Source of the DNA: Tateyamaria sp. ANG-S1
GTDB lineage: Bacteria; Pseudomonadota; Alphaproteobacteria; Rhodobacterales; Rhodobacteraceae
Reading direction: 5' to 3'
DNA length: 49,762 nucleotides
Assembly: GCF_000814025.1 (NCBI RefSeq)
Contig: NZ_JWLL01000014.1
Span: forward strand, 1-49,762
Positions 33,753 through 41,396 of the stretch are shown here, piece after piece. Within the stretch, counting starts at the first letter, position 1, and the number at the start of each line of letters is the position of its first letter. The translations under genes and the position numbers were made by a program. The notes below the pieces were generated by a model. The model made no database searches, was not told where the DNA came from, and saw only the letters and a list, made by a program, of their open reading frames with translations.

Positions 33753-34403
33753 TCAGTTGACCTGCGGATAGCTGATAACAGACAGGTAGCGCGCGGGCAG
33801 GCGGACCAAATGCTCGGGCCCATGCGGCGCATCGGCGTCAAAGAACAGCGTATCGCCGGGCTTCAGCGGATACACGCGGTCGCCATGCCGGTAATCGACT
33901 TCACCTTCCAACATGTAAATCGTCTCGATTCCGCCATGTTGGAAGGTCGGGAACACGTCGGATTCGGCGGTCAGGGTGATCAGGTACGGCTCGACAATGA
34001 CGCCGGATCCGTTGGCCCCGATGTGCCCGAGCAAACTGTATTGGTGGTTGGCGCGCGTGCCTTCGCGGTCCAGCTCAACGCCCTGCCCCGCTCGCGTGTG
34101 CACCGCCTCGCGCCGTTCTTCGAATTGACGAAAGAAGCTGGTCAGCGGAACGGACAGCGCATCGGCCAAAAGCTGCAACGTGGTCAGCGATGGCGAGGTG
34201 TTGCCGTTCTCAATCTTCGACAGCATGCCAATCGACAGCCCGGTCACGCGCGCAAGCTCCGCTACTGTGGTGTTCTGCTGCTTGCGCCGCGCGCGGACTT
34301 CTCGTCCGATGGCGATTTCCAGCACCTTCTCGCGCTCGCCCGACCGCATCGAATGCGGATCCTGGGTCAGCTTCGGCGCCGGAACTTTGTCGTTTTCGTT
34401 CAT
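33753..34403 (-). CDS. XRE-family transcriptional regulator with cupin domain
   Basis: Product of 216 aa. Residues ~27-85 are a helix-turn-helix of the XRE type (IGREVRARRKQQNTTVAELARVTGLS, then IGMLSKIENGNTSPSLTTLQLLADAL). Residues ~135-210 are a cupin (FQHGGIETIYMLEGEVDYRHG, YPLKPGDTLFFDADAPHGPEHL) that would sense a small ligand. Regulators of this class control amino-acid, polyamine or nitrogen-related genes. It lies immediately upstream of, and in the same direction as, the glx operon, with a perfect palindrome 38 bases before its start. I infer autoregulation and control of glxBCD-glnT. Control of the bhc genes is less likely because bhcR is present. Confidence 0.85.
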   Translation of the reverse strand: MNENDKVPAPKLTQDPHSMRSGEREKVLEIAIGREVRARRKQQNTTVAELARVTGLSIGMLSKIENGNTSPSLTTLQLLADALSVPLTSFFRQFEERREAVHTRAGQGVELDREGTRANHQYSLLGHIGANGSGVIVEPYLITLTAESDVFPTFQHGGIETIYMLEGEVDYRHGDRVYPLKPGDTLFFDADAPHGPEHLVRLPARYLSVISYPQVN

Positions 34404-34440
34404 GTCGCTGCCAGACTGCTGCCCATGCTGGGCCAGATTG

Positions 34441-34457
34441 TTTTCCTGATAGGAAAA
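34441..34457. promoter_or_regulatory. perfect palindrome upstream of the XRE-cupin gene
   Basis: TTTTCCT-GAT-AGGAAAA, seven-base arms around a three-base centre, starts 38 bases before the ATG at 34403. This is where an autoregulatory operator is expected. It shares the TTTCC/GGAAA half-sites with the repeat before glxB. Confidence 0.5.
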
Positions 34458-34511
34458 ATTCGGGAAAGGTAAAAGGAACTCCGCGCGCCCGTTTAATGCA
34501 ACATACCGTCT

Positions 34512-35360
34512 TCACCCGGCGTCGTGACGGTTTGACCCCCCGACAGCGCGTGTCAGGTCCCGTGCTGCGTCGACAACCGAGCGGCTGATACGCTCGGTCA
34601 CATCCCACCCCATCCGCGTCGCAGGACCGGACACCGAGATACCGGCCACCGCCTCACCATACATGTCAAAGACCGGGGCCGCGATGCAGCGCATGCCCAG
34701 GTTCTTCTCCTCTGCGTCAATTGCATATCCCCGCGCGCGGGTGCGGCGCAACTCTTGCACCAGTGCGTCCGGCGCAACCAGCGTATGCGCGGTGAAGGTT
34801 TCAAGACTGCGCCCCTTTAGCCACTGGCCAAACCGGTCCTCATCCATGAACGCCAACAGCGCCTTGCCGATGCCCGAGGCGTGCATGTCCGACAACGTGC
34901 CGGGCGGAAAGAAGGCGCGGATGCTCTCATGCGTCTCAACCTGGTTCAGAAACAGCACCATGCCGCCCTTTTCGATCCCCAGGTTCGCCGTTTCGCCCGT
35001 GCGCTCCATTAGGGCGCGCAGGATGGGCCGCGCCCGGTCCACCAGACTGGTCCGGCGCAAAAACCGCGCCCCAATGACAAAGGCCCGCGCGCCCACATAC
35101 CATCGCTGTTCCTCGGGATCGAACTCTACCAGCCCGCGCGCCTCCAGCGTGATGAGCACCCGGTAGACCGTTGCGGGCGACTGGCTCAGTTCCGACGCCA
35201 GTTGCGACAGCGTCTTGCCCTGATCCGCACTGAGGTACTCGAAAATCTCCATCGCCCTGTCGAGCGACTTGATCGTGTTCTGCTCGGTCTTGTCGTCCCA
35301 TCCCCTTGGCCGTCCACGGGCACGACGGGGATTCTCCTGGGTGTTTTGCGCGCCCGACAT
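34512..35360 (-). CDS. bhcR: IclR-family regulator BhcR
   Basis: Product of 282 aa. The N-terminal winged helix (~28-95) shows SLDRAMEIFEYLSADQGKTL, LASELSQSPATVYRVLITLEARGLVEFD. The C-terminal IclR effector domain holds ETANLGIEKGGMVLFLNQVE, ASGIGKALLAFMDEDRF, RARGYAIDAEEKNLGMRCIAAPVFD and AVAGISVSGPATRM. I chose the ATG at 35360 because GGAGG lies five bases upstream; the earlier Met at 35375 has no ribosome-binding site. It is divergent from bhcA, the arrangement described for the beta-hydroxyaspartate operon of Paracoccus denitrificans, where BhcR is the glyoxylate-responsive regulator. It presumably binds the palindrome just before its own start. Confidence 0.88.
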   Translation of the reverse strand: MSGAQNTQENPRRARGRPRGWDDKTEQNTIKSLDRAMEIFEYLSADQGKTLSQLASELSQSPATVYRVLITLEARGLVEFDPEEQRWYVGARAFVIGARFLRRTSLVDRARPILRALMERTGETANLGIEKGGMVLFLNQVETHESIRAFFPPGTLSDMHASGIGKALLAFMDEDRFGQWLKGRSLETFTAHTLVAPDALVQELRRTRARGYAIDAEEKNLGMRCIAAPVFDMYGEAVAGISVSGPATRMGWDVTERISRSVVDAARDLTRAVGGSNRHDAG

Positions 35361-35385
35361 ACGATCCTCCGACATTTGTGAAAAT

Positions 35386-35408
35386 GTATTTCGCAATATG
35401 AAAAATAC
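35386..35408. promoter_or_regulatory. candidate BhcR operator (23-base imperfect palindrome)
   Basis: GTATTT at 35386-35391 and AAATAC at 35403-35408 form the outer arms, with an inner TTTC/GAAA pair, 26 bases before the bhcR start and within the divergent bhcR-bhcA region. Length and position fit an IclR-type operator. Confidence 0.5.
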
Positions 35409-35457
35409 AAGCGCCTGTTTCTCAAGCATATTTCAGCAGCGCTCCGACCCTGGTCAT

Positions 35458-35479
35458 ATTTCATGCAAAAATTTCATGC
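35458..35479. promoter_or_regulatory. direct repeat ATTTCATGC in the bhcA promoter region
   Basis: ATTTCATGC occurs at 35458-35466 and again at 35471-35479, a 13-base period, 45-66 bases before the bhcA start. It could be a second regulator site or overlap the promoter. Confidence 0.4.
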
Positions 35480-35523
35480 GTCGCGGCCCTGTCGTAGAAA
35501 GGAGGTGCAGATAGGAGGGCGCT

Positions 35524-36717
35524 ATGAGTTTTCAGAACCCCGTTTTCATTCCGGGACCGACGAACATTCCCGAAAGCCTGCGCAAGTCATGCGACATGCC
35601 GACCATCGACCACCGCTCGCCGCTCTTCGGCGGCATCCTCAACGCCGCCCGCGATGGTGTGCGTCAGGTGCTAAAATCCGAAACAGCGGACGTGTTCATC
35701 TTCCCCGCCACCGGCACCGGCGGTTGGGAAACCGCCCTGACCAACACACTCAGCCACGGCGACACTGTGCTGGCGGCCCGCAACGGGATGTTTTCGCACC
35801 GCTGGATCGACATGTGCCAGCGCCTCCGGCTCGACGTGCGTGTGGTCGAAACGCCCTGGGGCCACGGCATCCCCCACGCACAGTTTGCAGAGATCCTCGC
35901 CGCCGACACATCGCACCAGATCAAGGCGGTGCTCGCCACGCACAACGAAACAGCCACGGGTGTCACGTCCGACATCGCGGCAGTGCGCAACGCGATGGAC
36001 GCCTCAGACCACCCGGCACTTCTGTTCGTGGATGGCGTATCTTCCATCGGTTCCATCGACTTCCAGTTTGACGGCTGGGGTGTCGACGTCGCCGTGACCG
36101 GGTCGCAAAAGGGCTTCATGCTGCCCGCGGGCCTCGCCATCGTCGGGTTCAGCGCCAAAGCCATGGCGGCCCAACCCTCGGCCCAACTGCCGCGCACCTT
36201 CTTCGACATCCGCGACATGGCCGATGGCTACGCGGCGGGCGCCTACCCCTACACCCCAGCCGTGGGTCTGATGAACGGGCTCAGCCACGCCTGCACCATG
36301 TTGCTGAGCGAGGGGCTCGACACCGTGTTCGCCCGCCACCACCGCATCGCCTCCGGCGTACGCGCGGCCGTGTCGGCGTGGGGCCTTGAACTCTGCGCCG
36401 CCTCTCCTGATCTTTATTCGGACACGGTCAGCGCAATCCGCACACCAGCGGGCTTTGACGCCAGCCGCATCGTCAGCCACGCGGCTACAACATACGGCGT
36501 CGCATTTGGCGGCGGGCTCGGAGAGGTCGCAGGCAAGGTGTTCCGCATCGGCCACCTGGGCAGCCTGACAGACGTGATGGCACTGTCCGGCATCGCCACG
36601 GCCGAGATGTGCATGGCCGATCTGAGCCTCGACATCACCCTCGGGTCCGGCGTCGCTGCTGCGCAACAGGTCTACCGCGCGCACGGTGCTGCCAACGTAC
36701 AGAAGGATGCCGCGTGA
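35524..36717 (+). CDS. bhcA: L-aspartate-glyoxylate aminotransferase BhcA
   Basis: Product of 397 aa, a class V PLP aminotransferase of the serine/alanine-glyoxylate type. PNFIPGPT-like start (FIPGPTNIPESLR), FPATGTGGWETAL for cofactor phosphate, HNETATGVTSD, LLFVDGVSSIGSID with the pyridoxal-binding Asp, and GSQKGFMLPAG with the PLP lysine at ~196. It converts glyoxylate plus aspartate to glycine plus oxaloacetate, the entry step of the beta-hydroxyaspartate cycle. A strong AGGAGG site precedes the ATG. The stop and the next start share one base (TGATG). The assignment rests on the complete bhcRABCD context; a second, similar aminotransferase lies at 44343. Confidence 0.9.
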   Translation: MSFQNPVFIPGPTNIPESLRKSCDMPTIDHRSPLFGGILNAARDGVRQVLKSETADVFIFPATGTGGWETALTNTLSHGDTVLAARNGMFSHRWIDMCQRLRLDVRVVETPWGHGIPHAQFAEILAADTSHQIKAVLATHNETATGVTSDIAAVRNAMDASDHPALLFVDGVSSIGSIDFQFDGWGVDVAVTGSQKGFMLPAGLAIVGFSAKAMAAQPSAQLPRTFFDIRDMADGYAAGAYPYTPAVGLMNGLSHACTMLLSEGLDTVFARHHRIASGVRAAVSAWGLELCAASPDLYSDTVSAIRTPAGFDASRIVSHAATTYGVAFGGGLGEVAGKVFRIGHLGSLTDVMALSGIATAEMCMADLSLDITLGSGVAAAQQVYRAHGAANVQKDAA

Positions 36718-37691
36718 TGAAGGATATGACCGACATGATCATTCCGACCTATCAGGACATGCTCGACGCGCACGACCGCATCGCGCCCCATATCCGCCGC
36801 ACCCCGGTGCGCACCTCGGACTACCTCAACGAACTCACCGGCGCGCAGCTCTTCTTTAAATGCGAAAACTTCCAGGAACCGGGCGCCTTCAAGGTGCGCG
36901 GTGCCACCAACGCGGTCTTCGGCCTCGATGACGCACACGCGGCCAAGGGGGTCGCGACCCACTCCTCCGGCAACCACGCCTCCTGCCTCAGCTATGCCGC
37001 GATGCGCCGGGGCATACCCTGCAACGTGGTCATGCCGCGCACAGCACCGCAGGCCAAGAAAGACACCGTCCGCCGCTACGGCGGGCAGATCACGGAATGC
37101 GAACCCTCAACCACCTCGCGCGAAGAAACCTTTGCCAAGGTGCAGGCGGAAACGGGCGGCGATTTCGTACACCCTTACAACGACCCGCGTGTGATCGCTG
37201 GCCAAGGCACCTGTTCACGCGAATTCATGGAACAGACCGACGGGCTCGACATGATGTTGGCCCCTATCGGCGGGGGCGGCATGATATCGGGCACCTGTCT
37301 GACACTGTCCACACTCGCGCCCGAGGTCGAGATCATCGCAGCCGAACCCGAACAGGCCGATGATGCCTATCGCAGTTTCAAGGCGGGCCATATCATCGCC
37401 GATGACGCGCCCAAGACCATTGCCGATGGCTTGCTTGTCCCGCTCAAGGAACTGACCTGGCATTTCGTATCGAACCACGTCACCGACATCTTCACCGCGT
37501 CCGAGGATGAGATCATCGACGCGATGAAACTGACGTGGAAGCACCTGCGCGTGGTGATGGAGCCGTCCTGCGCCGTGCCCCTAGCCATCATCCTGAAAAA
37601 CAAGGAACGCTTCGCGGGCAAACGCGTGGGCGTCATCATCACCGGCGGCAATGTCGACCTCGACACGCTGCCCTGGATCAAGGGAGACTGA
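36717..37691 (+). CDS. bhcB: beta-hydroxyaspartate dehydratase BhcB
   Basis: Product of 324 aa, a fold-type II PLP enzyme of the threonine dehydratase/serine racemase group. It shows FFKCENFQEPGAFKVRGATN with the PLP lysine at ~59, HSSGNHASCLSYAA, the tetraglycine phosphate loop APIGGGGMISG, and GVIITGGNVDLD near the end. In the cycle it removes water from (2R,3S)-beta-hydroxyaspartate to give iminosuccinate. The start is ATG at 36717, sharing a base with the bhcA stop, with AAGGA upstream; an adjacent GTG at 36714 is possible. The gene ends three bases before bhcC, so the operon is tightly coupled. Confidence 0.9.
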   Translation: MKDMTDMIIPTYQDMLDAHDRIAPHIRRTPVRTSDYLNELTGAQLFFKCENFQEPGAFKVRGATNAVFGLDDAHAAKGVATHSSGNHASCLSYAAMRRGIPCNVVMPRTAPQAKKDTVRRYGGQITECEPSTTSREETFAKVQAETGGDFVHPYNDPRVIAGQGTCSREFMEQTDGLDMMLAPIGGGGMISGTCLTLSTLAPEVEIIAAEPEQADDAYRSFKAGHIIADDAPKTIADGLLVPLKELTWHFVSNHVTDIFTASEDEIIDAMKLTWKHLRVVMEPSCAVPLAIILKNKERFAGKRVGVIITGGNVDLDTLPWIKGD

Positions 37692-37694
37692 CCA

Positions 37695-38858
37695 ATGAAC
37701 GCACCTGTCAACCTCAACACCCTCGAAGTGGGCTTTGACGTGCCCGCGCAGCCCGGCATGGACGCCGCCGACATCCAGACGCCCGCGCTGGTCCTCGACT
37801 TGGGCGCGCTGGAACGCAACATCAAGAAAATGGGCGACTACGCAGCGGCGCACGGAATGCGCCACCGCGTCCACGGCAAGATGCACAAGTCAGTCGACGT
37901 GGCAAAGATGCAGGTCGAGCTGGGCGGCGCCTGCGGCGTCTGCTGCCAAAAGGTGTCGGAGGCCGAAGTCTTCGCCCGTGGCGGCATCAAAGATGTACTT
38001 GTCTCCAACCAGGTCCGCGACCCGGCCAAGATCGACCGGCTGGCCCGCATGCCCAAACTCGGCGCCCGCACGATCTGCTGCGTCGATGACATCGTAAACG
38101 TGGCCGACTTGTCCGCCGCTGCCCAGAAACACGGCACCACCGTCGAATGTCTGGTCGAGATTGACTGCGGCGCCGGGCGCTGCGGCGTGACGACCACCGA
38201 CGCTGTGGTCGAGATCGCCTCTGCCATCGACGCCGCCCCCGGCCTGAAATTCGCGGGTATTCAAGCTTACCAAGGCGCCATGCAGCACATGGACAGCTAC
38301 GACGACCGCAAAGAGAAAATCGACATTGCCATTGCCATGGTGCGCGACGCTGTCGATGGGCTGAAAGCCAAGGGGCTGGAATGTGACATCGTCGGCGGCG
38401 GCGGCACCGGCTCCTACTACTTCGAAAGCAATTCGGGCGTGTACAATGAATTGCAATGCGGCTCCTACGCCTTCATGGACGCCGATTACGGCCGCATCCT
38501 GGACAAGGACGGCAACCGCATCGACCGGGGTGAGTGGGAAAACGCCTTCTTCATCCTCACACAGGTGATGAGCCACGCGAAGGCCGATAAGGCCATCGTG
38601 GATGCGGGGCTGAAGGCGCAATCGGTCGACAGCGGCCTGCCGGTGATCTTCGGGCGTACAGACGTCGAATACGTCAAATGCTCCGACGAACATGGCGTCG
38701 TGGCCGACCCCGATGGCGTGCTGAAGGTGGGCGACAAGCTGCACCTTGTCCCCGGCCATTGCGACCCCACCGCCAATGTCCACGACTGGTATGTGGGCGT
38801 GCGGGACGGCAAGGTCGAAACGCTCTGGCCCATCTCGGCGCGCGGTAAGGCGTTCTAG
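37695..38858 (+). CDS. bhcC: beta-hydroxyaspartate aldolase BhcC
   Basis: Product of 387 aa, a PLP aldolase with an alanine-racemase-type barrel as in D-threonine aldolases. The N-terminal IQTPALVLDLGALERNIKKM leads to the R-x-H-x-K-x-HK signature (RVHGKMHKS, PLP lysine ~62). CLVEIDCGAGRCGV and CDIVGGGGTGSYYFE follow. The C-terminal metal-site stretch KCSDEHGVV and LVPGHCDPTANVHDW is typical. It condenses glycine with glyoxylate to (2R,3S)-beta-hydroxyaspartate, the carbon-carbon bond-forming step. GGGAGA precedes the ATG. A hairpin with a T run follows 50 bases after its stop, so transcription may partly end here. Confidence 0.9.
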   Translation: MNAPVNLNTLEVGFDVPAQPGMDAADIQTPALVLDLGALERNIKKMGDYAAAHGMRHRVHGKMHKSVDVAKMQVELGGACGVCCQKVSEAEVFARGGIKDVLVSNQVRDPAKIDRLARMPKLGARTICCVDDIVNVADLSAAAQKHGTTVECLVEIDCGAGRCGVTTTDAVVEIASAIDAAPGLKFAGIQAYQGAMQHMDSYDDRKEKIDIAIAMVRDAVDGLKAKGLECDIVGGGGTGSYYFESNSGVYNELQCGSYAFMDADYGRILDKDGNRIDRGEWENAFFILTQVMSHAKADKAIVDAGLKAQSVDSGLPVIFGRTDVEYVKCSDEHGVVADPDGVLKVGDKLHLVPGHCDPTANVHDWYVGVRDGKVETLWPISARGKAF

Positions 38859-38881
38859 GCGCGACCCCCTCATCCTCCCAA

Positions 38882-38899
38882 TGGCCCGTCACCGGGCCA
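38882..38899. repeat. hairpin between bhcC and bhcD
   Basis: TGGCCCG (38882-38888) and CGGGCCA (38893-38899) form a perfect seven-base stem with a TCAC loop. It has no T tract. It stands just before the terminator-like hairpin and could stabilise the 3' end of the bhcABC message. Confidence 0.5.
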
Positions 38900-38907
38900 C
38901 ACCTACC

Positions 38908-38934
38908 GGGGGCAGGCCCGACCTGCCCCCTTTT
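38908..38934 (+). terminator. intrinsic-terminator-like hairpin inside the bhc operon
   Basis: GGGGGCAGG (38908-38916) and CCTGCCCCC (38922-38930) make a perfect nine-base GC-rich stem with a five-base loop, followed directly by TTTT (38931-38934). It lies 50 bases after bhcC and 21 bases before bhcD, so it would make bhcABC more abundant than bhcD and the GAPDH-like gene unless read through. Confidence 0.65.
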
Positions 38935-38955
38935 CTGACCAACGGACTGACCCAA

Positions 38956-39921
38956 ATGCTGATTGTGCCCGAAAAAGACATCGCCGACCTCATGACGCGG
39001 CAAGCCGCCTTCGACGCCGTAGAACAGGTCTTTGCCGCGATGGCGGCGGAGGACGCCTACAACTTCCCCGTCGTACGCGAGGCCATCGGGCACGAGGACG
39101 CGCTTTATGGTTTCAAGGGCGGCTTTGACCGCGCGGGCGCGACGCTCGGTCTGAAAGCAGGCGGTTACTGGCCCCACAACCTGGAAAAGCGGGATTTGAT
39201 CAACCACCAGTCCACCGTGTTCCTGTTCGACCCCGACACCGGCAAACCTGCCGCCATGGTCGGGGGCAACCTGCTGACGGCCCTGCGCACGGCGGCTGCC
39301 TCCTCAGTCTCCATCAAACACCTCGCCCGCCCCGACGCGAAAGTCCTCGGCATGATCGGCGCGGGCCATCAGGCCACGTTCCAGTTGCGGGCCGCCCTCG
39401 AACAGCGCGACTTCGAACGGGTCATCGGCTGGAACTACCACCCCGACATGCTGCCCAACATCGCGAAGGTCGCCGAAGAGGCGGGCCTCCCCTTCGAAGC
39501 GGTCGACCTGCCCGGCATGGTCGATGCCGACGTCATCATCTCGATCACCTCCGCCTTCGCCCCGTCGCTCATGGCCGACCACGTCAGCCCCGGCACCCAC
39601 ATCGCCTGCATGGGCACTGACACCAAGGGCAAGCAAGAGGTCGAAGCCGCCCTCTTTGCCCGCGCCACTGTCTTTACCGACGAGGTGGCGCAGTCCGTCT
39701 CCATCGGTGAGGCGCAGCACGCCATCGCCGCCGAGCTGATCGAGGCATCCGACATCCACCAGATCGGCGCCGTCATCAACGGCGCGCATCCGGGGCGCTC
39801 GGGCGACACTGACATCACGCTCTTCGACGGCACCGGCGTCGGGCTCCAGGACCTCGCCGTCGCCGCCCGCGTTGTTGACCTGGCCGAGAAAAAGGGTATC
39901 GCAATCCACGTCGACTTCTGA
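38956..39921 (+). CDS. bhcD: iminosuccinate reductase BhcD
   Basis: Product of 321 aa from the ornithine cyclodeaminase/mu-crystallin family. It shows TLGLKAGGYWPHN, GKPAAMVGGNLLTALRTAA, the Rossmann motif LGMIGAGHQATFQLRA at ~132-147, VDADVIISITSAFAPSL and HIACMGTDTKGKQEV. BhcD reduces iminosuccinate to L-aspartate with NADH, regenerating the amino donor of BhcA and closing the cycle. The start at 38956 is the first Met of the conserved protein (MLIVPEKDIADLM); longer frames run back over the terminator and into bhcC. It is followed after 22 bases by a GAPDH-like gene. Confidence 0.9.
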   Translation: MLIVPEKDIADLMTRQAAFDAVEQVFAAMAAEDAYNFPVVREAIGHEDALYGFKGGFDRAGATLGLKAGGYWPHNLEKRDLINHQSTVFLFDPDTGKPAAMVGGNLLTALRTAAASSVSIKHLARPDAKVLGMIGAGHQATFQLRAALEQRDFERVIGWNYHPDMLPNIAKVAEEAGLPFEAVDLPGMVDADVIISITSAFAPSLMADHVSPGTHIACMGTDTKGKQEVEAALFARATVFTDEVAQSVSIGEAQHAIAAELIEASDIHQIGAVINGAHPGRSGDTDITLFDGTGVGLQDLAVAARVVDLAEKKGIAIHVDF

Positions 39922-39943
39922 CGCGATCACAAAGGCCAAGGCA

Positions 39944-40918
39944 GTGAAGATCTTTATCAACGGGTTCGGCCGCATCGGCCGCACGGTGCTGCGGCAAGTG
40001 CTGTCGGGGCACAAGGACGTCCAAATCGTCGGCATCAACGACATCGCGCCGCTCGACACCTGCGCGTACCTCTTCCGCTACGATTCCGTCTACGGCCCCT
40101 TTCCCGGTGAGGTGACATCCGAACAAGACGCGCTGGTCATTAACGGGCAGCGCATCCCATTTGCCAACACACCGGACCTGTCCACACTCGACCTGAAGGG
40201 CGTCGACATCGTCATGGAATGCACCGGCAAGGCAGGCACGCGCGCCATCGCGACACGCGGTCTCACAGTCGGCGCCAACCGCGTCCTGATCTCAGGCCCC
40301 TCCGACGCCGCCGATCAGACAATCGTGCTAGGGGCAAACGACCACGAACTGACCGACGCCCGCATCATCTCCAACGCCTCCTGCACCACCAACGCCATCG
40401 CGCCCCTGCTCAAAACGCTGGACGACGCATTCGGCATCACCCACGGACACATCACGACAATCCACTGCTACACCGGCAGCCAGCCGACAGTAGACGCCCC
40501 CGGCCCCAGCTTTGAACGCAGCCGCGCGGCGGCGGTGTCCATGGTGCCCACGACAACCAGCGCTGCAAACCAGATCGCACGCATCCTGCCGGAGATAGAC
40601 GGGCGGCTCAGCGTCTCGGCTGTCCGCGTGCCCTGCATCAGCGTGTCATCCGTCGATGCCGTCCTGCAACTGCGCGACACACCGACCGAAGACGCAACCA
40701 CAACGCTCGATGCGTGCCTCAAGGAAAACCCGGTCATCGGCATCACCCATGACCCCTGCGTCTCATCCGACCTGCGCGCACGACCCGAGTCGCTCATCGT
40801 TGCCCTGCCCGAAACCCAGTGGATCGGCGCGACGCAACTGCGCCTGCTTGGCTGGTACGACAACGAATGGGGCTTTTCCGCGCGGATGATCGACGTCGCC
40901 CGTGCGATGACGGCTTAA
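39944..40918 (+). CDS. divergent GAPDH-family dehydrogenase
   Basis: Product of 324 aa from GTG at 39944 (AAGG upstream), slightly shorter than normal GAPDH. It has the NAD Rossmann start KIFINGFGRIGRTVLR, IVGINDIAPL, the catalytic SNASCTTN with Cys ~147, His ~174 in TTIHCYTGSQ, and the end WYDNEWGFSARMIDVA. Sites that grip substrate phosphates in canonical GAPDH differ: the T-x-x-Q-K-T-V-D-G region reads TGSQPTVDAPG, and the P-A-S-T-G-A-A-K region reads PTTTSAANQ. The Cys of CTTNC is Ala. The active-site pair is kept, so it is likely an aldehyde dehydrogenase with altered substrate. Position after bhcD suggests use of an aldehyde linked to glyoxylate or aspartate metabolism. This is inference. 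Confidence 0.82.
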   Translation: MKIFINGFGRIGRTVLRQVLSGHKDVQIVGINDIAPLDTCAYLFRYDSVYGPFPGEVTSEQDALVINGQRIPFANTPDLSTLDLKGVDIVMECTGKAGTRAIATRGLTVGANRVLISGPSDAADQTIVLGANDHELTDARIISNASCTTNAIAPLLKTLDDAFGITHGHITTIHCYTGSQPTVDAPGPSFERSRAAAVSMVPTTTSAANQIARILPEIDGRLSVSAVRVPCISVSSVDAVLQLRDTPTEDATTTLDACLKENPVIGITHDPCVSSDLRARPESLIVALPETQWIGATQLRLLGWYDNEWGFSARMIDVARAMTA

Positions 40919-41337
40919 CCGCCGGTATCGGCGACCAACCCCTGCCCCTCGATGGCAGCAATGGCACAGGCTTCGTCATTGTCTGAACTGTCACCCGTGA
41001 TGCCGATCCCACCGACCAGCACGCCATCCCGCAGGATCAGCACACCGCCCGGCACCGGCACCAGCGCGCCACCATTCAGCGCATTCATCGCATCAATAAA
41101 GTACGGCTGCTCCTGCGCCCGGTTAAACAGCGCGCGCGAGCCCAAACCCATGGCAACCGCCCCCTTCGCCTTGCCCTGCGCAATCTCAGCCCGCAGGTTG
41201 CTGGTGCCATCCTCGCGTTGCAGCGCCACCAGATGGCCCCCCGCATCAATGACCGCAATGGTCAGCGGTTTCATGTTGTGCGCGCGCCGATATTCCAGCG
41301 CCGCCGCGATCAGTGCGTTGGCCAGATCAAGGTCCAT
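40915..41337 (-). CDS. GlcG/HbpS-family protein
   Basis: Product of 140 aa, the whole length of the GlcG/HbpS (heme-degrading) domain: LTIAVIDAGGHLVALQREDG, a central AQGKAKGAVAMGLGS, and GGALVPVPGGVLILRDGVLVGGIGITG. GlcG sits in the E. coli glycolate operon without a defined reaction; HbpS members bind heme. Here it ends the aminotransferase-TRAP operon, which again links it to 2-hydroxyacid metabolism. Its stop overlaps the stop of the convergent GAPDH-like gene by four bases. Confidence 0.82.
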   Translation of the reverse strand: MDLDLANALIAAALEYRRAHNMKPLTIAVIDAGGHLVALQREDGTSNLRAEIAQGKAKGAVAMGLGSRALFNRAQEQPYFIDAMNALNGGALVPVPGGVLILRDGVLVGGIGITGDSSDNDEACAIAAIEGQGLVADTGG

Positions 41338-41396
41338 GTTCAGTCCTTCGGGAAATCATCGGGCCGCCCGGCCAGAACCGGGCAGCCCATGGGAGG

